Assembly: GCA_018714405.1 (NCBI GenBank)
Contig: DVNM01000004.1
Location: 1 to 20,810, forward strand
Direction of reading: 5' to 3'
DNA length: 20,810 nt
From: Scybalenecus merdavium
Lineage (GTDB): Bacteria > Bacillota > Clostridia > Oscillospirales > Acutalibacteraceae
Shown here: piece by piece, positions 1 through 7,004 of the stretch
Numbering within the stretch: position 1 is the first letter of the stretch
Layout of the letters: every line of letters starts with the position of its first letter
Notes under the pieces: generated by a model
The model's input: the letters and a program-made list of their open reading frames with translations, nothing else
Told to the model about the DNA's origin: nothing
Database searches by the model: none
Made by a program: the position numbers and the translations under genes

Positions 1-129
1 AAGATGATGGTAGTTCATACAGTTCCCTCCTGGTATTTTTGGTTGTGTGGTAACTCCATTCTACCACAGGGGACTGTATGAGCTCCTTTTTATTTCCTTT
101 ATGTGTTGCACTTGATAGTATAATTCACC
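1..129. mobile_element. Probable end of an IS30-like insertion sequence (non-coding terminus only)
   Basis: No gene is visible here. The stretch holds a nested inverted repeat: CATACAGTTCCC (16-27) against GGGGACTGTATG (69-80), one mismatch, enclosing GTGGTA/TACCAC. It then runs into TTGCACTTGATAGTATAATT near 108-127. From memory this arrangement resembles the terminal non-coding part of IS30-family elements in gut Clostridia; no transposase is present in the window to confirm it. The element, if real, would extend to the left of the window. It could instead be an ordinary structured intergenic region. Confidence 0.4.
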
Positions 130-140
130 AAATAAGCGAA

Positions 141-168
141 AAAAACGCGGGCTTTTGCCCGCGTTTTT
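141..168 (-). terminator. Intrinsic terminator, bidirectional
   Basis: A perfect 12-bp stem, AAAAACGCGGGC (141-152) with GCCCGCGTTTTT (157-168), closes a TTTT loop. On the minus strand it lies 7 nt past the stop codon of the 63-aa gene and ends in a T-tract, so it ends that operon. It would also work on the plus strand. Confidence 0.85.
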
Positions 169-175
169 GTGCTTT

Positions 176-367
176 TTAAAGGTCGTCTGCATCCTGCACA
201 GGTACTTCGTCCTCGCCGTCGTAAAACTGTTCTTCCGGCACGCCGGTATAGCTGCCGAGCACGTCGGTTTCCACAATGTCGGGGTCCATGTAAGAGGTCA
301 GGTCAATGACGTCCTTTTTCTTTTTTTTCTGGTTGGCTTTGCTTTTGTCGTTATTTTGCTTTTGCAA
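176..367 (-). CDS. Hypothetical small acidic/basic protein, 63 aa, TTG start
   Basis: Not recognised. The frame is open to a TTG at 421 directly after the upstream stop, but the better start is the TTG at 367: GAGGTGATC, fully complementary to the 16S anti-Shine-Dalgarno end, sits 8 nt (counted from GAGG) before it. The predicted 63-aa product has a lysine run (KKKKK, about residues 14-18) followed by an acidic tail rich in D and E, with no membrane segment or signal peptide. It follows the 206-aa gene by 54 nt and shares its direction, and is followed by a strong terminator, so the two are probably one operon. The charge-split composition suggests a largely disordered protein, perhaps a partner of the 206-aa product; that is inference. 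Confidence 0.55.
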   Translation of the reverse strand: MQKQNNDKSKANQKKKKKDVIDLTSYMDPDIVETDVLGSYTGVPEEQFYDGEDEVPVQDADDL

Positions 368-421
368 ATCGATCACCTCGGTATCATTGTACCCGTGGCA
401 GTCGGTATTATTTAAAAGCAA

Positions 422-1042
422 TCAAATTTTTTCCACCATCAGTTCGGAAATGATTTCCAGCAGGCGCTGCGGCGTGATGACGGTGCCCATGTCAAAAAAC
501 TCGTCCATATCCAGGGTGAAGTTGTTGATGTAAACGGGCGTTTCCTTGTATTCCACATCAATGTGGATACGCTGCGCGTCCAGGCGGATCGTCTGCGGGT
601 CGTAGTTGTGGATGTCGTAAAACTTCTGTGCCTGTATTTTGTCGCCTTGAATATACTGCAGCACGATGTTGCGCATCGTGCGCGAGAGCGAAATGTACTG
701 TTCGTCTTTGGAAAGCGCCTGTCCCATGGTGGCGTGCGCCACGGCCTTGCCGACGCCGCTGTGCAGAAAAAACTCGTTTAAAAAAATGGATTCCAGGCGG
801 CTCGTGTCGTCCGGTACGATCAGAGCGATCACATATTTGGAAATGCGCTTGCCGTAAAGCGATTTGATGAAGTTGCAAAACATGTTCTGGTTTTTTTGAA
901 TTTCGTTTGCAAACTGGTGGTAAAATGGAATGTTCGGCTGTTCGTGCAGTGCGGGAATGTAAAACTCTTTAAAGTTGTCGGTCTCGCCGTCTTTTACCAG
1001 GATGGTGCTGTTGGTCACCAGCACCGGAATGGATTTTGCCAT
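422..1042 (-). CDS. Uncharacterised conserved-looking protein, 206 aa
   Basis: I do not recognise this family. The ATG at 1042 is preceded by AGAGGTGG at suitable spacing, and a TTGCAA-17-TACAAT promoter lies 19 nt further upstream, so this is a real gene. The product is predicted cytoplasmic: no signal peptide, no transmembrane segment. The middle section (about residues 65-125: a hydrophobic strand followed by PDDTSRLE, then a helix with SGVGKAV and SLSRTMRN) faintly recalls the second half of MreB/actin-type proteins, but the nucleotide-binding phosphate loops are not visible, so this is only an impression. The C-terminal third looks like beta strands followed by an amphipathic helix (RLLEIISELMVEKI). 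First gene of a two-gene unit with the 63-aa gene. Confidence 0.7.
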   Translation of the reverse strand: MAKSIPVLVTNSTILVKDGETDNFKEFYIPALHEQPNIPFYHQFANEIQKNQNMFCNFIKSLYGKRISKYVIALIVPDDTSRLESIFLNEFFLHSGVGKAVAHATMGQALSKDEQYISLSRTMRNIVLQYIQGDKIQAQKFYDIHNYDPQTIRLDAQRIHIDVEYKETPVYINNFTLDMDEFFDMGTVITPQRLLEIISELMVEKI

Positions 1043-1060
1043 AATACCACCTCTTTGCGT

Positions 1061-1089
1061 ATTGTACTATATTTTCCAAATGTTTGCAA
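1061..1089 (-). promoter_or_regulatory. Sigma-A-type promoter for the 206-aa gene
   Basis: Read on the minus strand: -35 TTGCAA (1084-1089), 17-bp spacer, -10 TACAAT (1061-1066). It lies just upstream of the ATG at 1042, giving a short leader that contains the ribosome binding site. Confidence 0.7.
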
Positions 1090-1143
1090 GTCAGTTACAA
1101 GTTTGAAAACTTTGTAATAAATAGTGAAAAGCGATCCTATTTA

Positions 1144-1152
1144 TGGTAGAAT
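1144..1152 (+). promoter_or_regulatory. Possible extended -10 promoter for the DUF3048 gene
   Basis: TGG-TAGAAT (1144-1152) fits an extended -10 element; no good -35 is seen at 17 bp. The start codon at 1186 lies about 33 nt downstream. Between this and the divergent promoter sits an inverted repeat TTACAA...TTGTAA (1095-1117). Confidence 0.45.
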
Positions 1153-1185
1153 ATAGCTGTGTAATTCAGAAAAGGGGAGAGAAAG

Positions 1186-2658
1186 ATGCGCGAGGATGAA
1201 AACACGTCTGCAAAAACACCGGCAGACGAAGACAAAGACGAGATCGGTGAAATTTTAAACGAGGTCCGGCAGCGCCAGGCGCGTGAATCCGGCCGGGAGC
1301 CGTCTGTAAAAGATAACGCTGCACCGGTGCAAAACGCACCGGCAAAGGCGCCTGAGCAGACGTCTGCACCCGGGCAGGATGCGCATGTGCCGCAGCCGGG
1401 CACGGTGCAGCAAAATGAAACGTCGCCGCATGAAACTGCGCCGCAGTCTGCCGCAGACGGACAGCAGGCCTATTTTACAGTCGGCCAGCCGCAGTCCGAC
1501 GCCGGCGAACCGGCTCAGGATTTTGCCGAAGCGCGTGAAGAAGAGGATCTGTACCCGGAGGAAAGACCAATGCACTCAAACAAGAAAAAGAAAATCATTA
1601 TTATCTGTGCCTGCGTCGTGGCCGTTGCCGCTATTGCCGTGGGGCTGTTTTTCGGCCTGCGCGCCATGCGTGAACCGGAGACAACGGCGCCGACTGTTAC
1701 ACAGACCCAGCCGGTCACCGAGGCACCGGTGCTCAACCCCCTGACCGGTGAAGAAGGCTACAATGCCGCAGCCGTCGGCAAGCGGCCGGTCGCCTGTGTA
1801 ATTGAAAATTCAAAAAGTGCCAGACCGCAGTGGGGCATCACCACGCCGGACATGATCGTGGAAGGCGAGGTAGAAGGCGGCGCCACGCGTATGCTGTGGT
1901 TCTACTCCGATTTTACCGCTCTGCCGGATCAGATCGGGCCGGTGCGCAGTGCGCGCCCGTCTTTTGTGGAATTTTCCGAGCTGTTCGATGCTGTTTTCGT
2001 TCACTGGGGCGGCAGCCACAGTCGTGAAAATTACACCGGCGGCTATGAAACGATCGAGGCGGATGATGTGGACAATCTGGACGGCATCAGCAGCAGCGGT
2101 GCGTTTGGCCGCGACCGTTCGCGCGGCGGCGCCGTGGAGCACAGCGGTGTGCTTTACGGCAGCAAGCTGGTCGATGCGATCGAGTCCAAAGACTACCGCA
2201 CGGACCTGGACAAATCTGCTTATTCGCAGTTTTCGTTCCGTACCGAGCCGGCAGCCGTCGGCACCGATCCCTGCAATACGCTGACGATCGAGATTTCTTC
2301 AAATTGCGCAGAGGATAAGGTTCTGCAGTACGATGCGGATTCTGCCCGCTACATCAATACCGGCAGTTACGGCACACAGGTTTCGTTTAAAAACGTGCTG
2401 GTGCTTTATATGGACACAACTTATAAGACCGTTTCTTATAAGGGCGGCACCGAAACGTATGTGGATTACGATGTCGCCGGTACCGGTTCCGGTCAGTATG
2501 CGTCCGAGGGCACGATCACCACGATCCAGTGGGCAATCGAAGACGGCAAGCTGGAACTGCTCGATGCACAGGGCAACACTCTGCAGCTTAACCCGGGCGA
2601 TATCTATTTGGCGCTCGCCTCTGCCAACCACGGCGGCGAAGCCACTACGGCGCAATAA
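1186..2658 (+). CDS. DUF3048 (YerB-like) domain protein, membrane anchored, 490 aa
   Basis: The C-terminal two thirds match the DUF3048/YerB family by recognisable stretches: NPLTGE near residue 178, RPVACVIENSKSARPQWG, DMIVEGEVEGGATRM and IGPVRSARPSF. YerB is a Bacillus lipoprotein of unclear role. Here the anchor is one transmembrane helix, about residues 137-157, preceded by KKKK, so the DUF3048 domain is predicted outside the cell and the N-terminus inside. Residues 1-128 are rich in A, P, Q and E and probably disordered. The start at 1186 has AGGGGAGA upstream. A second in-frame ATG at 1570 (codon 129) has GGAGG 8 nt before it and would give a 362-aa protein, closer to the usual family length as I recall it. 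A monocistronic gene ended by the terminator at 2671. Confidence 0.88.
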   Translation: MREDENTSAKTPADEDKDEIGEILNEVRQRQARESGREPSVKDNAAPVQNAPAKAPEQTSAPGQDAHVPQPGTVQQNETSPHETAPQSAADGQQAYFTVGQPQSDAGEPAQDFAEAREEEDLYPEERPMHSNKKKKIIIICACVVAVAAIAVGLFFGLRAMREPETTAPTVTQTQPVTEAPVLNPLTGEEGYNAAAVGKRPVACVIENSKSARPQWGITTPDMIVEGEVEGGATRMLWFYSDFTALPDQIGPVRSARPSFVEFSELFDAVFVHWGGSHSRENYTGGYETIEADDVDNLDGISSSGAFGRDRSRGGAVEHSGVLYGSKLVDAIESKDYRTDLDKSAYSQFSFRTEPAAVGTDPCNTLTIEISSNCAEDKVLQYDADSARYINTGSYGTQVSFKNVLVLYMDTTYKTVSYKGGTETYVDYDVAGTGSGQYASEGTITTIQWAIEDGKLELLDAQGNTLQLNPGDIYLALASANHGGEATTAQ

Positions 2659-2670
2659 TCAGCAAACAGA

Positions 2671-2701
2671 AAAATGCCGCACGTTTTGTGCGGCATTTTT
2701 T
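2671..2701. terminator. Bidirectional intrinsic terminator between the DUF3048 gene and spo0A
   Basis: AAAATGCCGCAC (2671-2682) pairs with GTGCGGCATTTT (2688-2699), with T-runs on both strands. It ends the plus-strand gene and can also stop convergent spo0A transcription. Confidence 0.9.
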
Positions 2702-2704
2702 GGG

Positions 2705-2731
2705 ATCCGGCAGATTTCTGCCGGATTTTTT
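2705..2731 (+). terminator. Second intrinsic terminator hairpin, plus strand
   Basis: ATCCGGCAG (2705-2713), loop ATTT, CTGCCGGAT (2718-2726), followed by TTTTT. It is a tandem backup to the hairpin at 2671. On the minus strand it has no T-tract, but it precedes the 2671 hairpin. Confidence 0.75.
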
Positions 2732-2733
2732 GT

Positions 2734-3501
2734 TTATGCACTTTTGAGCGACAGCTTCAGCTTGTCGGTGATCATGGCAATGAATTCCGAGTTGGTGGGC
2801 TTGCCGCGCTGGGATTGGATCGTGTAGCCGAAGTACGAGGATAAAACGTCTACATCACCGCGGTCCCACGCCACTTCAATGGCGTGGCGGATCGCGCGTT
2901 CCACGCGCGACGAGGTCGTGTCGTACTTTTTGGCAATGGAGGGGTAAAGGACTTTGGTTACGCTGGACAGCATGCTGCCGTCCTCTACACAGGAAAGGAT
3001 GGCTGTGCGCAGATACTGGTAACCTTTAATGTGAGCAGGCACGCCGATCTCGTGCAGGATCTCTGTGACCAGCAGTTCGATTTCGTTTTCACTTGGGTGA
3101 TTTAAAACGGCAAGCTTTTTGTCGCCGCGCCAAGTCAGCAGCTGGCGGATCCTGGAAGCAACCGCCTGTGCGGAAACAGGCTTAATGAAATAATAATCTG
3201 CGCCCAGACCGATCATCTGGCTTTCAAAGGACGGGTTGTCTACGCCCGAGATCAGGATCACCAGCGGCTTTTGTGCACCGCTTTCCCGCAGGCGTTCCAG
3301 CACGCCTATGGCGTCGGTCTGGGGCATGAATACGTCCATAACGATCACATCAAAATGATTGGCCTGTGCCAGTGTGACCACGCGTTCGCCGTCCTTTTTG
3401 CAGAGGATCGTTTCGTAACCGTCGTTTTTCAGCAACTGTGCGCATGCCATGCCAAAAGATGGTGTGTCGTCAGCGATCAGAATTTTTGCTTTGTTATTCA
3501 T
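2734..3501 (-). CDS. spo0A: Sporulation master regulator Spo0A, 255 aa
   Basis: Response regulator that, when phosphorylated, controls entry into sporulation. The receiver domain (about residues 1-125) has the acidic pair D11/D12, the phosphoacceptor D56 in the VIVMD strand, S85 and K107. The C-terminal DNA-binding domain (about 145-255) carries the Spo0A signature stretches GVPAHIKGYQYLR, VTKVLYPSIAKKYDTT, SRVERAIRHAIEVAW and the terminal KPTNSEFIAM. The open frame runs 13 codons further up, but the ATG at 3501 is chosen because AGGAGGT lies 7 nt before it. Length agrees with the family. It stands alone: promoter at 3531-3559, terminator at 2671. The usual spoIVB neighbour is not seen in the window. 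This is the strongest evidence that the host is an endospore-forming lineage. Confidence 0.97.
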   Translation of the reverse strand: MNNKAKILIADDTPSFGMACAQLLKNDGYETILCKKDGERVVTLAQANHFDVIVMDVFMPQTDAIGVLERLRESGAQKPLVILISGVDNPSFESQMIGLGADYYFIKPVSAQAVASRIRQLLTWRGDKKLAVLNHPSENEIELLVTEILHEIGVPAHIKGYQYLRTAILSCVEDGSMLSSVTKVLYPSIAKKYDTTSSRVERAIRHAIEVAWDRGDVDVLSSYFGYTIQSQRGKPTNSEFIAMITDKLKLSLKSA

Positions 3502-3530
3502 TGTTGTAACCTCCTGTGAACTTTTATCAC

Positions 3531-3559
3531 ATATTACCATACATTCACAGAAAAATCAA
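3531..3559 (-). promoter_or_regulatory. Sigma-A-type promoter of spo0A with flanking inverted repeat
   Basis: Minus strand: -35 TTGATT (3554-3559), 17-bp spacer, -10 TAATAT (3531-3536). CTGTGAA (3514-3520) and TTCACAG (3544-3550) form an inverted repeat with a 23-nt gap that brackets the -10 box, which might be a regulator site. Confidence 0.7.
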
Positions 3560-3618
3560 CAATTAGTTTCAAAAAAATGTGAAGAAATTTTCCAAAATAA
3601 TCTCAAATGTTTGCTTAT

Positions 3619-3644
3619 CCCTGTTTTGTTTGTGCAAAACAGGG
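3619..3644 (-). terminator. Strong hairpin at the end of the polysaccharide operon
   Basis: A perfect 10-bp stem, CCCTGTTTTG (3619-3628) with CAAAACAGGG (3635-3644), lies 32 nt past the stop of the GT2 gene and before the spo0A promoter. On the minus strand no clean T-tract follows, so it may be a weak terminator or a 3'-end stabilising hairpin. Confidence 0.5.
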
Positions 3645-3675
3645 CGTTTTAAGGATTTTTGCGCTTTGGGCAAGT

Positions 3676-4695
3676 TTATTTTGTCGCGCGTTTCCAGGCC
3701 AGCAGCGTGGCTGCCGCCGCTTCTGCGCGTAAAAAATGAAATTGCAAAAACCGGGCGCGGGCGCGTTCGCTGCGGTGCAGCCGGGCGGGGTCGAACCTGC
3801 GGGGCACGTCCATGGGTCTGTTTTGCAGGTAGTGCAGCGTCCTGCGGTAAACGGCCTGCGCTTTGGCGCCCCGGCGCCGTTCATTCGCCGCCCAGCTTTC
3901 GGCGGCGTGCAGCAGAAAGCTGTAAAGCATTGTGTCCCAGTCGGCACCGTGCAGCCGTGTTTTCTCCAGCAGCAATGCGCGGTATTCGTGCATCTGCAGT
4001 GTAAGCAGGTTTGGTTTTGCGCTTCGTACGGCAGACGGCGCACCGGTGCAGTGCACATACCAGCAGGCATCGGCAAATTCGGTTTTGGGTGCTGTTTCAA
4101 AAAAGCGCATCAAAAAAATGCAGTCTTCTCCAATCGGCATGTCCGGCGGGAAAAGCACGCCGCTTTGCAGCAGCTTTTCCCGCAAAAACAGCTTGCCCCA
4201 CACGGCGCGAAACATTTCGCCGCAAAAACGGCTGCTTTGCAGGCCGTACAGATCTTCACACAGCTGCACGGCCAAATGTTTCGGCACGCAGAACTGCCTG
4301 GGCGCAATGCTTTGCCCGGGTCGGAGCGTTCGGCTTTCAAACAGGCAGTTGAAGCACAGCAGATCGGTTTTCAAACGGTCTGCATAGGTCAAGATCTGAC
4401 GGACGGCGCCGGGCACAAAGCGGTCGTCAGCGTCCGCAAACAGCACCCATTTGCCTTTTGCCTGCATCATGCCTTCGTTGCGCGCGGCCGAAACGCCGCG
4501 GTTTTGGCTGTGAAAAATGCAGCGGATGCGCCGGTCGTTTTGCGCCAGCTTTCGGCACAGTGCCGCGCTGTTGTCGGCCGAGGCATCCTCGATCAGCAGA
4601 ATTTCCAGCTCCTCTTCGGTGCCGATGCTTTCAACCGTCGATTTCAGTGTGGCAGCGGCGTTATAAACCGGTATGATAATGCTTAATTTTAGCAT
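3676..4695 (-). CDS. Family 2 glycosyltransferase, 339 aa
   Basis: GT-A fold enzyme that adds a sugar from a nucleotide donor to a lipid-linked oligosaccharide at the cytoplasmic membrane face. The N-terminus is classic GT2: SIIIPVYNAAATLKSTVESI (residues 5-24), an ED pair at 36-37, GVSAARNEGM (67-76) and the FADADD metal/nucleotide motif (86-91). GEDCIFLMRFF further on is a common acceptor-side motif. The open frame extends much further upstream, but that part merely overlaps the polymerase gene; the ATG at 4695 overlaps the polymerase stop by 7 nt, with AAGGGA before it. Last gene of the operon. The C-terminus is arginine-rich and basic, perhaps for membrane association. The sugar specificity cannot be told. 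Confidence 0.9.
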   Translation of the reverse strand: MLKLSIIIPVYNAAATLKSTVESIGTEEELEILLIEDASADNSAALCRKLAQNDRRIRCIFHSQNRGVSAARNEGMMQAKGKWVLFADADDRFVPGAVRQILTYADRLKTDLLCFNCLFESRTLRPGQSIAPRQFCVPKHLAVQLCEDLYGLQSSRFCGEMFRAVWGKLFLREKLLQSGVLFPPDMPIGEDCIFLMRFFETAPKTEFADACWYVHCTGAPSAVRSAKPNLLTLQMHEYRALLLEKTRLHGADWDTMLYSFLLHAAESWAANERRRGAKAQAVYRRTLHYLQNRPMDVPRRFDPARLHRSERARARFLQFHFLRAEAAAATLLAWKRATK

Positions 4696-5852
4696 GGCAT
4701 TCGTCCCTTTTGCCCAGCTTTTTCTGTATGGGCCCGGTCGTGCAGCTCTGTTTTGACCTGCGGTGCACGCAGCACCGGCAGCAGCACCGGAAACAGCAGG
4801 TAGGCGTTCAGCGCGTTGACTTCCGTAAAACCGTAAAATGCCCATAAAATGAAAAACGGCAGGGCCTTTTTCGGCCCGCGCAGGCCAAGCCAAAGCGCGC
4901 CGATCAGCAAGATCATCAGCCAGATGCTGCCCAGGTTGATCCCCAGAAAGGCATAGGCGTTGTCGAATGTGTGGGCGTTCAGCCGCCAAACGGGGTCCCA
5001 CTGTACGGTGCGGCCGGTCAGGTCCTGCCCGAACATGGTTACACCGTAGTGGCTGTAAGCGTAAGCAGACAGCTTGATCCGCCCGCTCAGCCAGTTGTCT
5101 AATTGTACAAATATACTGCTTTTTGTGTAAAGCGCGGCGGCTGCGGCCGTCAGCAGGCAGAGCGCAATGGGTAAAATGGCCGCTGTGGCGGAAAGCACAC
5201 GGTTCTTTTTGCTTTTTTTCTGCCAGATCAGCAGCAGCACAAAAAGCGTTTCGGCAATCAGTGCCGTTCGGGTTTTCGTAAATAAAAAAATCGTGCCGGC
5301 CGCCAGCATTATCAGCGCGTAGTGCTTTAGGGTCAGGCGCGCGTAGTTTTGGTAACACCAAATCAAAATCAGGTTGCATAAAAAAAGCGACAGCAGGTTC
5401 GGATGCGTAAATCCGAAAGTGTAGCGTATGCCGCTGCCTGAAAAGCTGCGCCCCAGAAGAAAATCTGAGGTCACGGCCAGCAGACAGGCCGCACCCAGCT
5501 GGATCACCAGGAATGCAAGCTCGGTTTTAAATAGAATGTCCAGCATGCTTTCGGGTTCTTCGCGGTACATAGCAAGCCCCGACAGTACCGTGATCAGGAT
5601 CGTAAAATTCTTGGCGCTCCAGGCGGTGTAAAGCGCTGTCAAAAGCAATGCTGTGTGCACAAACGCCGCTTTTGGTGTGTAATGTCTGGTGCACAGCGCC
5701 AGCAGCAGGCAGGCCGCGCCGCAGACAGACAGCAGATTGTCGGCTGCAGCGCCGGGGTAAAAGATGGTGCTGCAGCTCAGGCAGACCTTGACGCACAGCA
5801 GGAAAATGCCGAGCCTGGACAGCGTGTTCAGCTTAGGCAGATAGATCTTCAA
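4689..5852 (-). CDS. O-antigen/EPS polymerase (Wzy-like) membrane protein, 387 aa
   Basis: Very hydrophobic protein with roughly ten predicted membrane helices and one larger soluble loop (about residues 270-320, from SSIFVQLDNWLSGR to HTFDNAYAFLGI). The repeated motifs GFTHPNLLS and TKTRTALI are typical of the O-antigen ligase/polymerase (Wzy/WaaL) group. Expected role: polymerising repeat units outside the membrane. The start is TTG at 5852: GGAGGAG lies 8 nt upstream inside the preceding gene, and the TTG overlaps the preceding TGA as TTGA, suggesting translational coupling. An earlier ATG at 5915 has no comparable ribosome binding site. The end overlaps the GT2 start by 7 nt. Family assignment is by topology and motifs, since Wzy proteins share little sequence. 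Confidence 0.82.
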   Translation of the reverse strand: MKIYLPKLNTLSRLGIFLLCVKVCLSCSTIFYPGAAADNLLSVCGAACLLLALCTRHYTPKAAFVHTALLLTALYTAWSAKNFTILITVLSGLAMYREEPESMLDILFKTELAFLVIQLGAACLLAVTSDFLLGRSFSGSGIRYTFGFTHPNLLSLFLCNLILIWCYQNYARLTLKHYALIMLAAGTIFLFTKTRTALIAETLFVLLLIWQKKSKKNRVLSATAAILPIALCLLTAAAAALYTKSSIFVQLDNWLSGRIKLSAYAYSHYGVTMFGQDLTGRTVQWDPVWRLNAHTFDNAYAFLGINLGSIWLMILLIGALWLGLRGPKKALPFFILWAFYGFTEVNALNAYLLFPVLLPVLRAPQVKTELHDRAHTEKAGQKGRMPC

Positions 5853-6994
5853 GGCTGCGTCTCCTCCAGAAGTGCATCGTAAAGTGCCGCGGTTTTTCCG
5901 GCGATTTTTTCCCAACTGTAGCGGCTCTTGATTTGCTGCAGGCTTTTTGTTTTGCAGGTTTGGCGCAGCGTCTCATCGTCGCACAGCCGCTGCATGCACG
6001 CGGCTAGCGCTTTGGTGTCTTTGCATGGGTAGAGCAGGCCGCAGTCACCGGCCACTTCGCGGATCTCTTCAATGTCTGAACCGATCACGGCGCAGCCGTA
6101 GGCCATGGCTTCGAGCAGGCTCAGCGGCATGCCCTCCACACTGGAGGCCAGGATAAACGCAAAGGCGTTGCTGTAAAGCTCTTCCAGCAGCTCGCCGCTG
6201 AGAAAACCGGTAAAAAGTATAGAGGTGTCGCCGCCGGCTTTCTGCTGCAGCTGCTGCACATAATCACCCGATGCACCCGGTCCTCCGGCGATCACCAGTT
6301 TTTTGCCGGTTTTGGCCATTTTGTGCGCTTCGATCAGGTCGTCCAGCCCTTTTTCGGGCGTCAGGCGGCATACGGTGCAAAAGTATATGTCCTTTTGCAG
6401 GCCGAAGCGTTCCCGGATCTGTTTGCATGGGCGCGGTGTCATGCAGTCGGCGCCGTTTGGGATCCATATCGTTTCCCGGTTATAGGTGGTTTGAAAATAG
6501 CGTTTCGCGGACTGGCTCAGCACAATGACCGCGTCGGCCTTGGCCGCCAGCAGTTTTTCTCCGAAGCGGATGTATTTGGCGGCAAATCCGTTTTGCCATT
6601 TTTCACGCATCCAGTCCAGTCCGTGCACGGTCACCACGCATTTTTTGCCGAAAAGCTTGGCCGCCCAAAGCATGGCCGCCGGTCCTTCGGCGTGGTAGTG
6701 TAAAATCTTGCTGCCGCAAAAACAGGCGCGCAGGGTGGCCAAAAACGAATACAGTGCGGTCCCGGTTCCGCTTTTTAATGCGAAAACGTCTTTTAAGCGC
6801 ACGCCCCGGTATTCCCGGGCATGAAACGGCGCATAGCCGCTGTGCGGTTCGCCGCGGCGGTTGTAACAGGCGACCTGAAAGCCGCGCGCTGCCAGCAGCG
6901 GACACAGGCGTGTCAGTACCTGTTCAATGCCTCCGCTGCGGGAAGGCACGGTTTTTTGGCCGATCATGGCAATTTTTGGCTTGTTTTGGCGCAT
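5849..6994 (-). CDS. Family 4 glycosyltransferase (GT-B), 381 aa
   Basis: Retaining glycosyltransferase acting on the growing lipid-linked repeat. N-terminal acceptor domain opens with IAMIGQKTVPSRSGGIEQ (residues 8-25, glycine-rich loop). The donor-binding C-terminal half shows VCRLTPEKGLDDLI (208-221), LVIAGGPG (233-240) and the GT4 E-x7-E signature E287/E295 in SSVEGMPLSLLEAMAYG. The start at 6994 has AAGAGGG 5-6 nt before the ATG. It begins 10 nt after the stop of the sugar transferase gene and ends overlapping the polymerase TTG by 4 nt, consistent with one tightly packed mRNA. Length is normal for the family. GGIEQVL at the N-terminus is seen in exopolysaccharide rhamnosyl/glucosyl transferases, but specificity is not predictable. 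Confidence 0.92.
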   Translation of the reverse strand: MRQNKPKIAMIGQKTVPSRSGGIEQVLTRLCPLLAARGFQVACYNRRGEPHSGYAPFHAREYRGVRLKDVFALKSGTGTALYSFLATLRACFCGSKILHYHAEGPAAMLWAAKLFGKKCVVTVHGLDWMREKWQNGFAAKYIRFGEKLLAAKADAVIVLSQSAKRYFQTTYNRETIWIPNGADCMTPRPCKQIRERFGLQKDIYFCTVCRLTPEKGLDDLIEAHKMAKTGKKLVIAGGPGASGDYVQQLQQKAGGDTSILFTGFLSGELLEELYSNAFAFILASSVEGMPLSLLEAMAYGCAVIGSDIEEIREVAGDCGLLYPCKDTKALAACMQRLCDDETLRQTCKTKSLQQIKSRYSWEKIAGKTAALYDALLEETQP

Positions 6995-7004
6995 GTTTTC
7001 CCTC

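Noticed and set aside
4696..5379. N-terminal extension of the GT2 frame to 567 codons
   Set aside because: This part overlaps the polymerase gene in another frame, has no glycosyltransferase similarity and no start signal; the GT2 fold begins exactly at the ATG at 4695.
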